49,634 bases of DNA from Amphimedon queenslandica (taxonomy: Eukaryota; Porifera; Demospongiae; Haplosclerida; Niphatidae). The notes under the pieces were generated by a model. It was not told where the DNA came from. It ran no database searches and was given only the letters and a program-made list of their open reading frames with translations. Both the position numbers and the translations under genes were made by a program. The stretch's first letter is position 1. The number at the start of each line of letters is the position of its first letter. Below are positions 1 through 9,617 of this stretch, in pieces. Location of the stretch: the NCBI RefSeq assembly GCF_000090795.2, contig NW_003546300.1, positions 228,892-278,525 on the forward strand. The letters run 5' to 3'.

Positions 1-61
1 AAATAATGAATTTCTAGTGGTGCAGTATGTCAGCAACTTGTAATCATTAAACCACATTTTT

Positions 62-496
62 TGAACAATTCGATTTTGCTTTCCATGCTTCTTTCGGGTG
101 TCTTGTATTCACAGAACAAAATGGCTCACTACTTCTTACCAAGCAACAACTTTCATTGCACAAACTTTCATAGTACATTTCACTGCCCAGCTGTTCTTCA
201 CTAAGTTCACTTGATTCTTCTTTGTCAAATTCATCTTCTGATTCTTCCTGGAAACCATTGCCTGATTCTTCTTAGATTTCATTGTCTGAGACTGAATCTG
301 ATTCTTAATCTTCATTTTCTGACAAAGATGACAAATCATGTTCAACTTCCTTCTGTTTATGAACCCTTGGTATCTTAGATGATGGTTCTAAAAAATCAGT
401 CTGACTAGATGAGAGCCTTGAGAGGTTAAAATAATTGCTTAAAGTTGACTGTTGTGATGCCATCTTTGCCATGTCCCATGTGCTTGATAAGTGCAA
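62..496 (-). pseudogene. hAT transposase N-terminus (TTF-finger/ZMYM1-like type), decayed
   Basis: The minus strand opens near 496 with a start of the kind seen in DUF4371/ZMYM1-like hAT transposases: a Q-S-T-L-S-N-Y-F motif, then a Pro/Lys linker and a Ser/Glu/Asp-rich stretch (about 150-340). The acidic stretch holds two in-frame stops. After it comes a CC-containing segment (CCLVRSSEPF, about 120-150) that resembles the start of a TTF-type zinc finger. The frame runs out of the window to the left, so the catalytic RNase-H-like and dimerisation domains are not here. The terminal repeat at 641-684 fits as its 5' end. The family call rests on motif order and composition, not on an alignment. 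It is certainly broken by the stops. Confidence 0.45.
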
Positions 497-640
497 ATGC
501 CAGCTGCTTTTGATAAGATGAGTAGCTGCTGATTAGATTAGATCATGCAAGACGTTGCATGCATGCATAATTATTCATTAACAAAATTGGTGCAAATTAG
601 GGACTTAGGGTCATTTAAGTTATACATGCATGCTTATTTT

Positions 641-684
641 AGGGGGGCCATAGCCCCCCTTGCCACCCTGGTTCCTACCCCTAT
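641..684 (-). repeat. hAT 5' terminal region with perfect GC hairpin
   Basis: An 8-bp perfect stem (AGGGGGGC/GCCCCCCT, loop CATA) at 641-660 is followed by a segment that on the minus strand reads TAGGGGTAGGAACCAGGGTG. A TAGGGG/CAGGGG start followed by a G-run hairpin is typical of hAT ends. It lies about 150 bp upstream of the hAT N-terminal reading frame on the same strand, so it is probably the 5' terminus of that element. The other terminus lies outside the window, so the target-site duplication cannot be checked. Confidence 0.5.
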
Positions 685-811
685 GCTTTCTACTTGGCAA
701 TGAATACCGTGGCTTAAAAGCCGCGAAAAAAAAACCCATGTCTTTTAGTATTGAAAAGGGTAGGGAGTCTAGTGCCATCACTCAATCACTCGTCCATGCA
801 TTACTTGCGCT

Positions 812-1117
812 TTACTGTGATTGATGTCCCAGGTTTTTAATCTGTCTCTTGCTTCTCTTAAGGTCATCTGCTGGAGCGATGATTTCTGTTTCCCTTTCTC
901 TAACAACTGCTTGGTCATTATTTTGGGTAAATTCTTTGTATATTTCAGTGTGCTGCATCTTGAGATGCTTCACAAGGTTTGTAGTGTTGAAACTCTTTGC
1001 AGTGTTTCCTTCTCTTGATATTTTATCACTACAGGTACTGCACCTAGCCAACTTGACGTCCTTGACATCAACTGTAATGTAATTCCAGATCACGGCTCTC
1101 TTGGTTCTGACCGCCAC
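812..1117 (-). pseudogene. BED-type zinc finger fragment of a ZBED-like hAT transposase
   Basis: A 101-codon open frame carries a BED finger: aromatic W11-x-Y13, zinc ligands C26-x2-C29 and H51-x4-H56, with the usual TTNL-x2-HL segment between them. BED fingers bind DNA and sit at the N-terminus of ZBED/hAT transposases. The frame stops about 45 residues after the finger, and no hAT catalytic core follows. The unit is therefore a truncated or non-autonomous copy, or its remainder was displaced by the neighbouring hAT whose end lies at 684. A terminal-like sequence upstream at 1225-1296 suits the same element. A free-standing BED protein is possible but less likely here. Confidence 0.7.
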
Positions 1118-1224
1118 TGTAGCTACAGCATAAAGCTAATTATTCCATTTAAAGATCAGGTTGTTATGCGCATGTGCAAATGCCAAGTGGCTAACATTGT
1201 TCAGTTAAAATCAATTTTACTGAT

Positions 1225-1296
1225 ACGAATTTCATATAAAATCTCTGATATCAGCTCATACCAATACCAATATTAATATCGGTACAACTCTAGTGA
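1225..1296 (-). repeat. Probable 5' end of the BED-finger hAT
   Basis: Read on the minus strand this begins CTAGAGTTGTACCGATATT and continues with repeated GATAT/TTGGTAT words. The (C/A)AGxGTTGTACCGATATCGG pattern is a known style of ZBED-type hAT terminus. It lies 110-180 bp upstream of the BED-finger start codon on the same strand, as expected for a 5' end. Confidence 0.4.
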
Positions 1297-1518
1297 CCAT
1301 GTGTCATTGTGGTTTCTCTATGTTGCACTCATAGAGTAAACAAAATTGCAGCGCTACTACTTTGCTTCGGAATATTTCTCCCACAAGACAGGCTCTAACA
1401 AGGTCAGGTTCTCCTGAGAATTCCTAGATCTCAAAGTCAAACACTACTAAACAATTAAAGCATGGTTCTCTTGTGCTCCAATTGATTTATCCGTGCTCGA
1501 TACTGGTCTTGTTGCTAC

Positions 1519-1555
1519 AAATAGAGCACTCAGCCTTCGGCGTCATGCTCTATTT
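1519..1555. repeat. 10-bp perfect hairpin
   Basis: AAATAGAGCA (1519-1528) and TGCTCTATTT (1546-1555) are perfect inverted repeats around a GC-rich 17-nt loop, in an otherwise unassigned stretch (1300-1860). No reading frame nearby is recognisable. It may be part of a short foldback repeat. Confidence 0.5.
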
Positions 1556-1866
1556 TTAGCTACTCGACCGGAAGCTCATGCAGATGAATCTAATGGAACA
1601 CTCAGACCAACGCTTTTAATTAATACATGTTACACTAAGGTACAATTCTTCAAACGTTCAATAAACATCACACCTCAAACCAGTAGTCATAGAGCCTTTC
1701 ACTAGTGATGTTGGGCGACATACAATTTTACCATAATCAGCAATTGGTCTGGTTCACTTGTTTTTCACTTCCTCCATAATTCAATAGATTGTGGACCAAA
1801 CCAATTTGTATTCATCACAATGTATGACATAAATTTTTCAATCATTGGAAAAGGTATGTCAAATGG

Positions 1867-2735
1867 TGATGGAGGCATTTTTTGACTTCATCATGTTGAT
1901 AGGGTTAGTCAAAATACCATCTCTTTCAGAAAATTGGTGTAAAAATGACACCACTATAATGCTTTTGTGAGCCATGTATCTAGAAATCATTTTTTTGAGA
2001 TTCGCAGATACTTTCCTTATGCTGACAATACACTTTTGCCGTCCAAATCACCATTTTACAACAATAAAGTATAAATTATTGTCATTATTATTACCTGAAA
2101 AGAGACAAGGGACAGTGCAGCATGTTCTAAACATTATAAAAGACAATTTTAGTAACCTTTACACTTGTGATAAAGATGTCGGAATCGATGACGCCATGAT
2201 TCCTTTCAAATTGAGGTCAACCTTCATGCTATATTTGCGTATGAAGCCCATAAAATGGGGGTTGAATGTATGGAAATTAGCTATTGGGAAGACGGCGTAT
2301 GTAGGTCAATTAAAAGTATACACAAGAAATAAGGTTAACTAAGTAGAGAATGGACCAGAGCATCTGTGGTAATAAACTTATGAAGCGATCTAATAAGGAA
2401 GTAGTACGTTATTGAAACTTGATCATAACATGTAATATCATAACACGTTTATTGTATTAGGTATCATCATCTCTATTTTGATAACTTTTTTCCAGTGTTG
2501 ATCTTTTATGCAATCTCCACTCAATGAGACTATAATTGTGGCACTTTCAGGAGCAAACATAAAGGATTTCCACAAGACTAGACTAAAATCGTGTCATGAA
2601 GGGATTACCTAATAATGGGGACAGTAAAATATGACAATGTGATGACCTAACTGTATCCATGTAGCAAGAAATCAAGCCAGTTGTGGCAATAGCAACATGT
2701 TTTGACCCCCAAGAAATCAACTGGGTTCAGAAAAT
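1867..2735 (+). pseudogene. piggyBac transposase relic 1
   Basis: Reading the plus strand through stops and frameshifts gives the piggyBac (DDE_Tnp_1_7) order. First is a GLVKIPSLSENW segment (about 1900-1945), equivalent to the family's G-x-x-x-LPS-x-x-x-YW. The catalytic-region motif GIDDAMIPFK and then MKPIKWGLNVWKLA follow (about 2180-2285). Next come YFDNFF (about 2476-2495), CGTFRSKHKGFP (about 2540-2575) and a KPVVAIAT segment (about 2660-2690). The frame 1974-2342 alone is open for 122 codons. At least five stops or shifts break the rest, and no C-terminal Cys-rich finger is visible. The normal protein is about 550-600 residues, so this is an inactive fragment. Confidence 0.85.
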
Positions 2736-3530
2736 GTAACAACGGGAGCTCAAGAGTCACAGGCAAGAGTTGAGAAAATAATGGATTTAATGAAACAATC
2801 CACTGCTCTACTACATGAAGATGTATTAAAAAGAACAAAAACATATTTGCAAAATTCTCTTAGCATTATAACCAACCCAATATAAACTTTTCTCATCTTC
2901 ATTACTTGTTGCATGTCTTCTTTCTGATTTGGAAGTTTCTGGTCCAGCAACATTTATTTCTTTGAGTCGTATATTGTGTCTATCGGCAAAACTTTCTGAC
3001 AAAATTATGGTGAAGACTCTGTTGTCATTTAGTACCCCTTAATAATACACATAGCTGATTTTTAAATTATTTTCGTCATTAATGAAAGTAATTTTTAAAA
3101 TGTAGTTTATGTAATATATACAATATGCATACCTAAAATAAACACTAAGTATGACACAGCCATGTATTCTTCTATTATATGAACATGTACAACAATGTAC
3201 GTTTACAGAATAATTATGGAGATGATATCTTGGGTATATACTAAATATCCAGATATTTCCACTGGTGTATACAAAAAGGTTAGCACAGTAAAAATAAAAC
3301 TTCTTAATGACGTCACATTTACATGTCAGATAGAATGCCGACTGGCATTTTTACTATGGTAGATGCCATATGTAATGGATGATACTTCCTAACAGGGAAA
3401 AAATTTTGTAAAGTAAAACTAAGTAGCTTCAAGTAAATTTGAATAAGCGACTTTTCCTTGTTTTAAATTGTACGTTGACAGGCAATCAGGGACAATCTAA
3501 TTGCTCAAATCCTTACTATTTATAGTTAAA
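2736..3530. other. No recognisable gene
   Basis: AT-rich sequence after the piggyBac relic. Short open frames on the minus strand (2647-2953) match nothing I recognise and overlap the piggyBac C-terminal part. No terminal repeats or hairpins of note were seen. Confidence 0.5.
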
Positions 3531-3769
3531 TGTGACCATATTTGACAAAAGGTACCTTATGGCGGATTTTAAAATTCATCTTTAAAATAAAAAAAATCAT
3601 CCTGTGTGTCCTCTGATGGACAAGCATTGTTTCCAAAAGTTACATAGGAACATTTTGCACCCTTTGGAGTAATTTTATGATAAATGAAGCTCAAAAAGTT
3701 GGATTTTTTTGGCTATAAAGTCAAATTTCACTACCCGCCATAAGGTACCTTTTGTCAATTATTGTCACA
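3531..3769. mobile_element. Short MITE, copy 1
   Basis: A 239-bp element bounded by inverted repeats of about 35 bp. The left end starts TGTGACCATATTTGACAAAA and the right end is its complement, ending TTTTGTCAATTATTGTCACA. Both ends contain AAGGTACCTTATGGCGG or its complement. The interior is non-coding. A second copy lies at 38042-38257 with the same ends and interior landmarks (GTAATTTTATGATAAATG). This is a non-autonomous DNA transposon. The target duplication is not clear at this copy. Confidence 0.85.
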
Positions 3770-4779
3770 AGTAGCAAGTCATATTAGTCATTCGCATTTA
3801 GCTTGTTTGCTGAAGCTACTTGCTTTTGCATTATGAGTTATTCAAGGATTTTGAAGGATGAATACAACATCTTTATTGTAATTACCGACATATGGACTCT
3901 AATTATGAAAATTACCTCCAGCAGATCACCATTTGGCAAATAGCGCGTTTTTTGATGTTAGACCTATAGAGAAATGGTACTATCAGGCCCACTGAAAGGG
4001 GTCAGTAGAGGAAAAATCCCCTAGATGCTTTACTTCAGGGAGCCACATGATAGATAGAGCGTACTTTATCATAGAAGTAGAAGTGTCAAAAAATGTAGTG
4101 CAACAAAGCAATTTTGAAAAAGTGTTGTCATTTTATAGTTGTTTAAACTGTTCAAAAGCTCAAATGGTTGTTACTGGTCCTAACCAAAATTAACTGTGGA
4201 AATCTTAATTTCATCCATTTCTTGAATGACATCATGTGATATATTCATACTATACACATGCACAAACTTTTGTACTCTTGAATGCAAATTAGTATCATCA
4301 TTCTCAAATATTTCAGCAAAAACGAGATAGTACGAGTGAGCTTTTTGACTGAATTAACTTTCGTTGTGACTCCTCCAATAACTGCATCTGGAAAGACAAA
4401 ATACGTCATTCTTAATCGTGTCTCCTGCATTAACGTATCTAATATTGTCATTAGATATTTCATCAAAAATAATTTCCTTTGTCCTTTTTGCTTGATGTGA
4501 AATTCAACAGTTATTTTAATTTTACCAGCTGCTTTTGCTTCAGCATGAAGACATGGCCAATGCTGACGTGAAGCAAATAACTCATGGAAAAAATTATTAT
4601 CTTTGTGCAAACTCAACATCCAACGTGGCACATTGAGCTTGTAAAACTTCCTTTTGTATATGAATTGCTGCCCCTTCCATGATGCAAATAAGAGTCATGA
4701 TGACTCAATAAAATTGACATACGAAATGAATCGATTTAATTTTGTCCTGCATTCTGAAGTGAGTTTCAACTCCAATAAT
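3770..4779. other. Unassigned interval with one 128-codon open frame
   Basis: A minus-strand frame of 128 codons runs from 4631 to 4245. It is basic and contains a TVEFHIKQKGQRKLF segment and an acidic-poor C-terminus. A different minus frame in the same DNA also reads sensibly (IIFDEISNDNIRYV), so the true frame is unclear and a frameshifted relic is likely. I do not recognise the protein. Nothing else in the interval is identifiable. Confidence 0.25.
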
Positions 4780-5190
4780 CTGCTGTTTTTTGGGGAACTT
4801 TTGATTTCGTCTTGAAAGACCTTCATTCAAGGGGTGTCGCTCCTTCGTCAAAACAGGCTGAGGTCATTACTACTGATTTGGAGGATCATTTGTGGTGTGA
4901 AGGTGTATTTGGTAGTGACACTCCACAGAATTTGTTGGATACTCTTGTCTTTTGTTTTGGTCTTAATTATGCACTTCAGAGTGGTAGAGAGCACCGTAAT
5001 TTATGGCCAGATATGTTAAGCTATGTAGAACCGACTACTGGTAATTCACTACCATATTGACAATATGACGAGAGTGGATAGAAAAACAATCCTGGTGGCT
5101 TGAGAGAGCGAAAGGTTACAAATAAAGTTGTCAAAATATTTGCTAACCACGAAAACAAAGACCGTTGTGTTGTTTAACTGTATTATATAG
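4780..5190 (+). pseudogene. Tyrosine recombinase (Crypton/KIAA1958-like), 5' part
   Basis: This encodes the first part of a tyrosine-recombinase catalytic domain of the kind found in Crypton elements and in domesticated KIAA1958/QRICH1/ZMYM-type proteins. Visible motifs are KDLHSRGV (about 4815), LWCEGVFGSDTPQNLLDTL (about 4884-4940), SGREHRNL (about 4980) and, past one stop and a frameshift, NNPGGLRERKV and NKVVKIFANHE (about 5090-5150). The position expected for the first catalytic Arg (family pattern LR-S-G-x-EHR) reads LQ here, so activity was probably lost independently. The frame continues to LY at about 5185, where a composite repeat interrupts it. The rest of the domain resumes at 6023. 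Confidence 0.8.
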
Positions 5191-5199
5191 GCGGTAGCG

Positions 5200-5617
5200 T
5201 ATATGTAGGATTGAGGTGGATTTTTCAAGATGGCGGCCGTTTTTATGATTTTCAAACACTTTTATCTGTTTTATCTTACGTTGTACAGCCTTACAAATGG
5301 CTAAGATCAGCTCTCCTTTACTAAGCAATTCTCCTGGCACCTTTAAGATGGACTGTAATGTAGCGGGAGCATTTCTGGACAATAGGCCCAAATTCAAATT
5401 TCTACAAAATTCTTCAGACTTTTTCTTCTTCTTTAATCTTCTATCGACACGTAAATCTTTTAAGCCAGGGAACCGCTCAAGTTGGCTTTTACATCATTCC
5501 TTTGTGCTTGAGTCAAGGACTGGACATATGGCTTCAAAAAGAAGCCAAGACATAGAACAATGGAAGAAAAATTCCAGCTGGAGCACCACATGGATTTGTC
5601 GTTTGACGCCATTTTAA
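5200..5617 (+). repeat. ORF module of composite repeat (copy A), open on both strands
   Basis: The plus frame 5297-5617 (106 codons) aligns by eye with the minus frame 11315-10974 of copy B (113 codons). Shared words are GTF, NRPKF, NSSDFFFF and LLHH. The opposite strand is also open over 5397-5143, with NLNLGLL, PATLQS, KVPGE and KAVQRK, and these words recur in copies B and C. Copy C (36780-37125) has the same DNA but shorter frames. Which strand, if either, was coding cannot be settled from three decayed copies. The shared DNA may simply be a conserved non-coding module. No known domain is recognised. Confidence 0.55.
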
Positions 5618-5712
5618 TTTATGTGCACGTGATTAGCATGAATATAATTAACCTAACCACATAATCAAAACACTGAAAACAGAATGTAATTTATTAATTT
5701 GAGAAAAAAATG

Positions 5713-6018
5713 GAAACAAGTAAATTAGAAACATTAAAAATGGAAAAGTAGTAAGATTAAATTGTAAAAAAGTAAAGAAACAAGAAGGTACTTGCAAACT
5801 GGTGATGTAAGAAATCCTACACCACTGCATGAAAGACATGGCTTCCACATTAGTAGCCTGTGTGGTTAATTACAATGCAGTCAATGCTTTTGGGTAATAT
5901 TCATACTGTGGTGTAGGATTTCTTACATCACCAGTTTGCACGTACCCTCTTCTTTCTTTTCTTTTTTACAAATTAATCCTATTACTTTTCCATTTTTAAT
6001 GTTTTTTATTTACTTGTC
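5713..6018. repeat. Long-arm foldback (copy A)
   Basis: Arms of about 120 bp (5713-5831 and 5910-6018) are near-perfect inverted repeats. Key words are ACATTAAAAATGGAAAAGTA, GGTGATGTAAGAAATCCTAC and GTGGTGTAGGATTTCTTACA. The central part of about 80 nt has GACATGGCTTC and TTTTGGGTAATATTC. Homologous foldbacks are at 10617-10922 and 15013-15272. The transcript could form a long hairpin. Confidence 0.85.
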
Positions 6019-6022
6019 ACAA

Positions 6023-6434
6023 GTATATGTCTCTTCGTCCTTTAAATGCGCCACATGATGTATTTTATTTGCAGCCATTACGGAATATACAAGCCCATTG
6101 CTAGTACAAGGCTAGTCCTGTTGGTCATAATACCCTTAGTGCTACTGTCAAGAAATTGACCACACTTGTTGGAGAGACTGGGTATTTTACTAATCATTCT
6201 TTGAGACGTACCTGTGCTACAAGATTATTTCAGAAGGGAGTTGATGAGCAGTGCATTATGGCCATAACTGGACATTTGAGTAAAAATGGGGTTCATACCT
6301 ATAAAAGGATCTCTCGAACTCAGAAAGAAGTGACCGATATTCTGCAAAACTCTAAAAAGGCTAAAGTGGAAGATGTTGTGCCTCCAACACTTTCTTACAA
6401 TATAACTGGTTGCAATATTACCATTAATCACTAA
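6023..6434 (+). pseudogene. Tyrosine recombinase, 3' part with catalytic C-terminus
   Basis: The plus strand continues the interrupted gene with YMSLRPLN and then, across one or two frame breaks, VGHNTLSATVKKL. The open frame 6156-6434 (92 codons) has the YR signature: HSLRRT (H-x-x-R box), TGHLS (GH pair) and VHTYKR (nucleophilic Tyr). The H, R, GH and Y residues are all present, so decay is mainly in the 5' half and at the insertion. After the Tyr there is a K-rich tail and a stop at 6434. Full-length relatives have an N-terminal SAM-like segment that is not visible upstream of 4780. Confidence 0.85.
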
Positions 6435-8051
6435 TGAACAATTTACTTCACTTTTCATTAATAATCAATGAATGACATTCATTTAATCATAAAAAATTTC
6501 ACAGTTTACACATGACATTGTGGTCTAGTATGAGTAGAAACTAGGGATTTCCTACTAATTTGAACACTCATTAGTGCTAAAAACATCTAAGAGAATTATT
6601 CATAAGTAGTTTAATAACATTGAAATACATCGTCTACCATGCCCATATTTTGGATGTTACCGAAACTTCGACTGCCTGCATAGAAGAGGTACTATCAAGA
6701 ATGGTCAGTTGAAATGTAAAAATAATGTGCTAATGTACATGTACATTCATATGTAGAAAATTGCAACAGCCTCTCGACTTGTCATGAAACAAAGTGGTGA
6801 TGGAGCACCTTTCCACTGGTCAACATCATACATCTTGTTCTCATTCTCCATTCGCATTTTGGATGATGCTTCTCCCTCTGGAAATGATATGTCCAGCTAT
6901 GATAAGAGGAAATAATAATAATGTTAAAAGCATTCTTACGACAGACATTTGCTATTCTCTCTGGCAATGAAGAATATAAAGCATTGAAAGAAGGTTTTGC
7001 ACCTGTATTAGATGTGATAAGATTTGCTTCATGCACCAATTATAACTGCAAATGATAATTTATAGATCTGTCCATTATTTTGGGAGGAAATTACAAGGTA
7101 GAGTAGAGTTTGAATTTAAAAACTATCAAAAATAATTACATTTTAAATATGCTAGTTTTTGTTGATGATGATGGGCATAAATGCTGCACACTCTAGTTAT
7201 GCTTGCCTATACTGCACAGTAAAGAAAGATCAAAGGTCAACACTTGGCATATAAACTCATGATGAATTCGAGGATAATAAAATAGATACGATACAACATT
7301 GGTGCCTAATAAAAGAACACTAAAATCGCTTCATAAATGTGCGAAAAAAGAGCCAGGGAGTAGTACATCTTCCATTAATTGACACAGAATTGAGCAATGT
7401 AAACAATTTTTATATTCCATAAATCACTTTATACCCATTGCAGGTTGTTGTTAATGAGTTGCACTTGATGCTGAGGATCAGAGATATTTTAATTAGGAAT
7501 TAAGTTAAGGCAACAGGTGCATTAAATAGCAATGTTACAAGAGACACAACACATTGAGACATATCACTGGACAAAATTAGAGGTTGTGGAATCACATTCA
7601 GAGTAAGGCAAATAGTACTTAATAAAATAAAATTAATGATAAACTCACAGATGTGGAAATCTAAAGATTCAAAAGACTTCAAAAATATTCAAAAGACTTT
7701 GAATGGACATTTTTAAGAGGCAATGATGGAAAAAAGCTATAAATCAGATTGCCACTGGACATAACTTTAGCGATACCAGGAGACAATGGACTAAAATAAA
7801 GATATAGTGAAAGGTAAGTTAAGTGTATACATACATTTAGAAGCAATAATTATTAGAATTGAAATGTTTTTAATGACTTCAATGATATATATGGCATCAT
7901 CAGTACCAAGAAACCAATAGAAGAGCAAATGGGCAATGTTGAAAAAAAGGTATTGTTTCGAGCGATGCAATGCGTGGAGTTAATGTACATGTACATGGAT
8001 GCTTTCTATTGACAGAGATTGCTATAATAATATTTATTACTATTGTCATAG
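6435..8051. other. Unassigned AT-rich interval, possibly intron and exon debris
   Basis: No long frame is recognisable. A minus frame of 85 codons (7039-6782) and a plus peptide with PFHWSTSYILFSFSIRILDD share the same DNA, and neither is identified. A short segment at about 7892-7950 has a 3'-splice-like CATCAG and a 5'-splice-like AAAG/GTATTG, and could be an exon of the gene that follows. The palindrome ATGTACATGTACAT occurs at 6733 and 7983. Confidence 0.3.
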
Positions 8052-8474
8052 GCAATTCAATGGATAACAGATTTTATTGACAGTAACTTGGATGGTCATT
8101 CGAACAGCAATATCACACCGTATATGCATATTATGACATCCCATATACCTTCACAAATGAGACAACATGAAGGACTCAAGTACTACTTTTCAGGACAAGG
8201 TTGGTAATCATAAAATGAACATTAGACTTGTAATTATCATTGAGACACAAGTTGTAGAGAATAATAATTGTGCGAAGAGAAATTACGAGTTCAGATGGAC
8301 ACTCCTAGAGAAGTCATCATTACTGAAGCTAGATTAGACATGCTCTCAGATAAAAAGAGAAGAGAAGCTACAGTAAAAGAAATGACACTTACTGGAATGA
8401 AAAAATATATACTTAGAGGCGAAAGGCGACAACCCCGCCCACTGATGAGTCATGACATGTGGTTTTTAATTTAA
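8052..8474 (+). pseudogene. Uncharacterised conserved gene, two exon-like segments
   Basis: Segment 1 (8052-8199) follows a good 3' splice site (TTGTCATAG) and reads WITDFIDS, then ITPYMHIMTSHIP and YYFSGQ. A 52-nt intron (GTTGGT...ACACAAG) leads to segment 2, which starts VVENNNCAKRNY. A frameshift then brings in DTPREVIITEARLDML and a basic helix-like tail up to 8474. The order ITPYMH - GQGxEKxND - W-D-A - basic coiled segment recurs in uncharacterised, often repeated, proteins of sponges and cnidarians that I remember but cannot name. The frame break and missing upstream exons suggest a relic. Function unknown. Confidence 0.45.
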
Positions 8475-8947
8475 TATTCAGAGTGCATACATAATACTAT
8501 TATAGTTATTTAACTGTTCAGACAGACAAGTTTCTTCACTACTTTGATAAATGAAGTTTCTGTAAAGTCTCAGGAAATGGGATCATAGCTCTGTGCTGAG
8601 AATCTGATGTGACTGAACATATGTATAGAGAAAACTGTTGAATATCTTTCCTCAAATTTGTTGTGCAAAGTGATTATCAAGAAAGTAAGAAGAAGGAAAG
8701 TCATCTCTGTTGAATAGATGACCTGCCTTATTTCTAACTGGGCATCCTTTGTCCATAATGAAGTTAAAGACATGCCTTGGGAACTCTAAAGACATTGTTC
8801 TCCTTGCAGTGATTCCCTATCTGAGACTGTTGTAAATAGCTGTCCGAAAATTAGATACAGCATCAAATAAAACTCTGTTTGGAGGCTGAGGGTTGTAAGA
8901 AACCTGTATAAAGACTATAGTTATATATAATTGCTTCACTGAATGAC
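8475..8947. other. No recognisable gene
   Basis: A minus frame of 67 codons (8773-8570) is hydrophobic and unrecognised. No repeats or termini stand out. The 3' end of the chromodomain gene begins at 8948. Confidence 0.4.
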
Positions 8948-9328
8948 TTAATTGCTGTCTGCATAATCTGACTCAGGAATCCATGACGCTTCTTTTGAGT
9001 AGTTTTTCCGCAGAACTAGGAAATGAACAACACCCTATGGGTAAAAAAATTTTAAAACCACATTCCATATTTACACATAATAGCCTGATCAGCTACTCCA
9101 CTCCTAAGCTAGCTAGGCTTTATGATGGTGGCCAGGGCTTACCTTTATGTCTCTCTTCTTTATCAGTCTTTCGACTTCATACACGTCGTCTTCACCAATT
9201 ACTAAATCAGTGTCTCTCATATAGGTCTCTCCATAATCATTTTCAGCAAAATCACTATTTAATCTTTTGTAATAACCTTTTTCTTTGCTGTTGCTCAGCC
9301 TGGTAGCCATTAGTTTACTCGTTGCCAA
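8948..9328 (-). CDS. Two-exon chromodomain mini-gene (90 aa)
   Basis: Exon 1 (9328-9143) encodes 62 residues: a polar, acidic N-terminus, then DDVYEVERLIKKRDIK, the first chromodomain strand. It stops exactly at AAG/GTAAGC. A 108-nt intron (9142-9035) ends in a T-rich tract and CCATAG. Exon 2 (9034-8948) restarts in phase 0 with GVVHFLVLRKNYSKEASW and IPESDYADSN, then TAA. The spliced product has the chromodomain order Y-EVE-x-LI-x-KR, xxFLV, N-YS and SW-P, with Y50 and W near residue 79 as aromatic cage candidates. Chromodomains bind methyl-lysine histone tails or act in integrase targeting. Both exons are open with correct splice signals, so it may be a functional small gene. It could also be the 5' or 3' piece of a longer protein, since the last helix is short. 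No other domain is nearby. Confidence 0.65.
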
Positions 9329-9617
9329 GACAACAATTAATCATTAATAATTATGAATAATCATGAATAAGAATTAATTAGCTATGAATACAGTTAACAG
9401 GCTGTGACCGGAAGTTCCATTGCAATTTCTGGACATGACACAGCAAAACAACTAGCTACCTTCTTATAACTTGAAAATAAAGAAAGAGTAGGTTTTCTCT
9501 AGTCTACAATGCCTTTACTTTCTGCAGTAGACAATTTTATAAGTAGTTTTCAGCAGTAGTATGCATCTCGATGCATTAACACGTTACTGACACTTTCAAA
9601 GATCGACCCCCAGACGC
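9329..9617. other. Short non-coding interval
   Basis: Upstream of the chromodomain gene and before the second piggyBac relic. It contains AT-rich simple words (ATTAATTATGAATAATCATG) and no recognisable gene. A TTAACACGTTACTGACACTT segment at 9577 lies just before the piggyBac frame and starts with TTAA, the piggyBac target, but a matching far end was not found. Confidence 0.35.

Larger units (their letters stand above)
5191..6022 (+). mobile_element. Composite repeat, copy A (ORF module plus foldback)
   Basis: An 832-bp insertion splits the tyrosine-recombinase gene. It starts with GGCGGTAGCGTATATGTAGG, carries an ORF module (5191-5640) and ends in a long-arm foldback (5713-6018). The order and the joining sequence (about 5620-5720, with GCATGAATATAATTAACCTA) are the same in copy B (10617-11430), which lies in the opposite orientation, so the two parts moved as one unit at least there. 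TATA occurs at both junctions and may be the target duplication. I know no named superfamily for it. Confidence 0.75.

Noticed and set aside
6733-7996. Repeated palindrome ATGTACATGTACAT as a regulatory site
   Set aside because: Related GTACATG words are scattered across the window without relation to genes; probably compositional.
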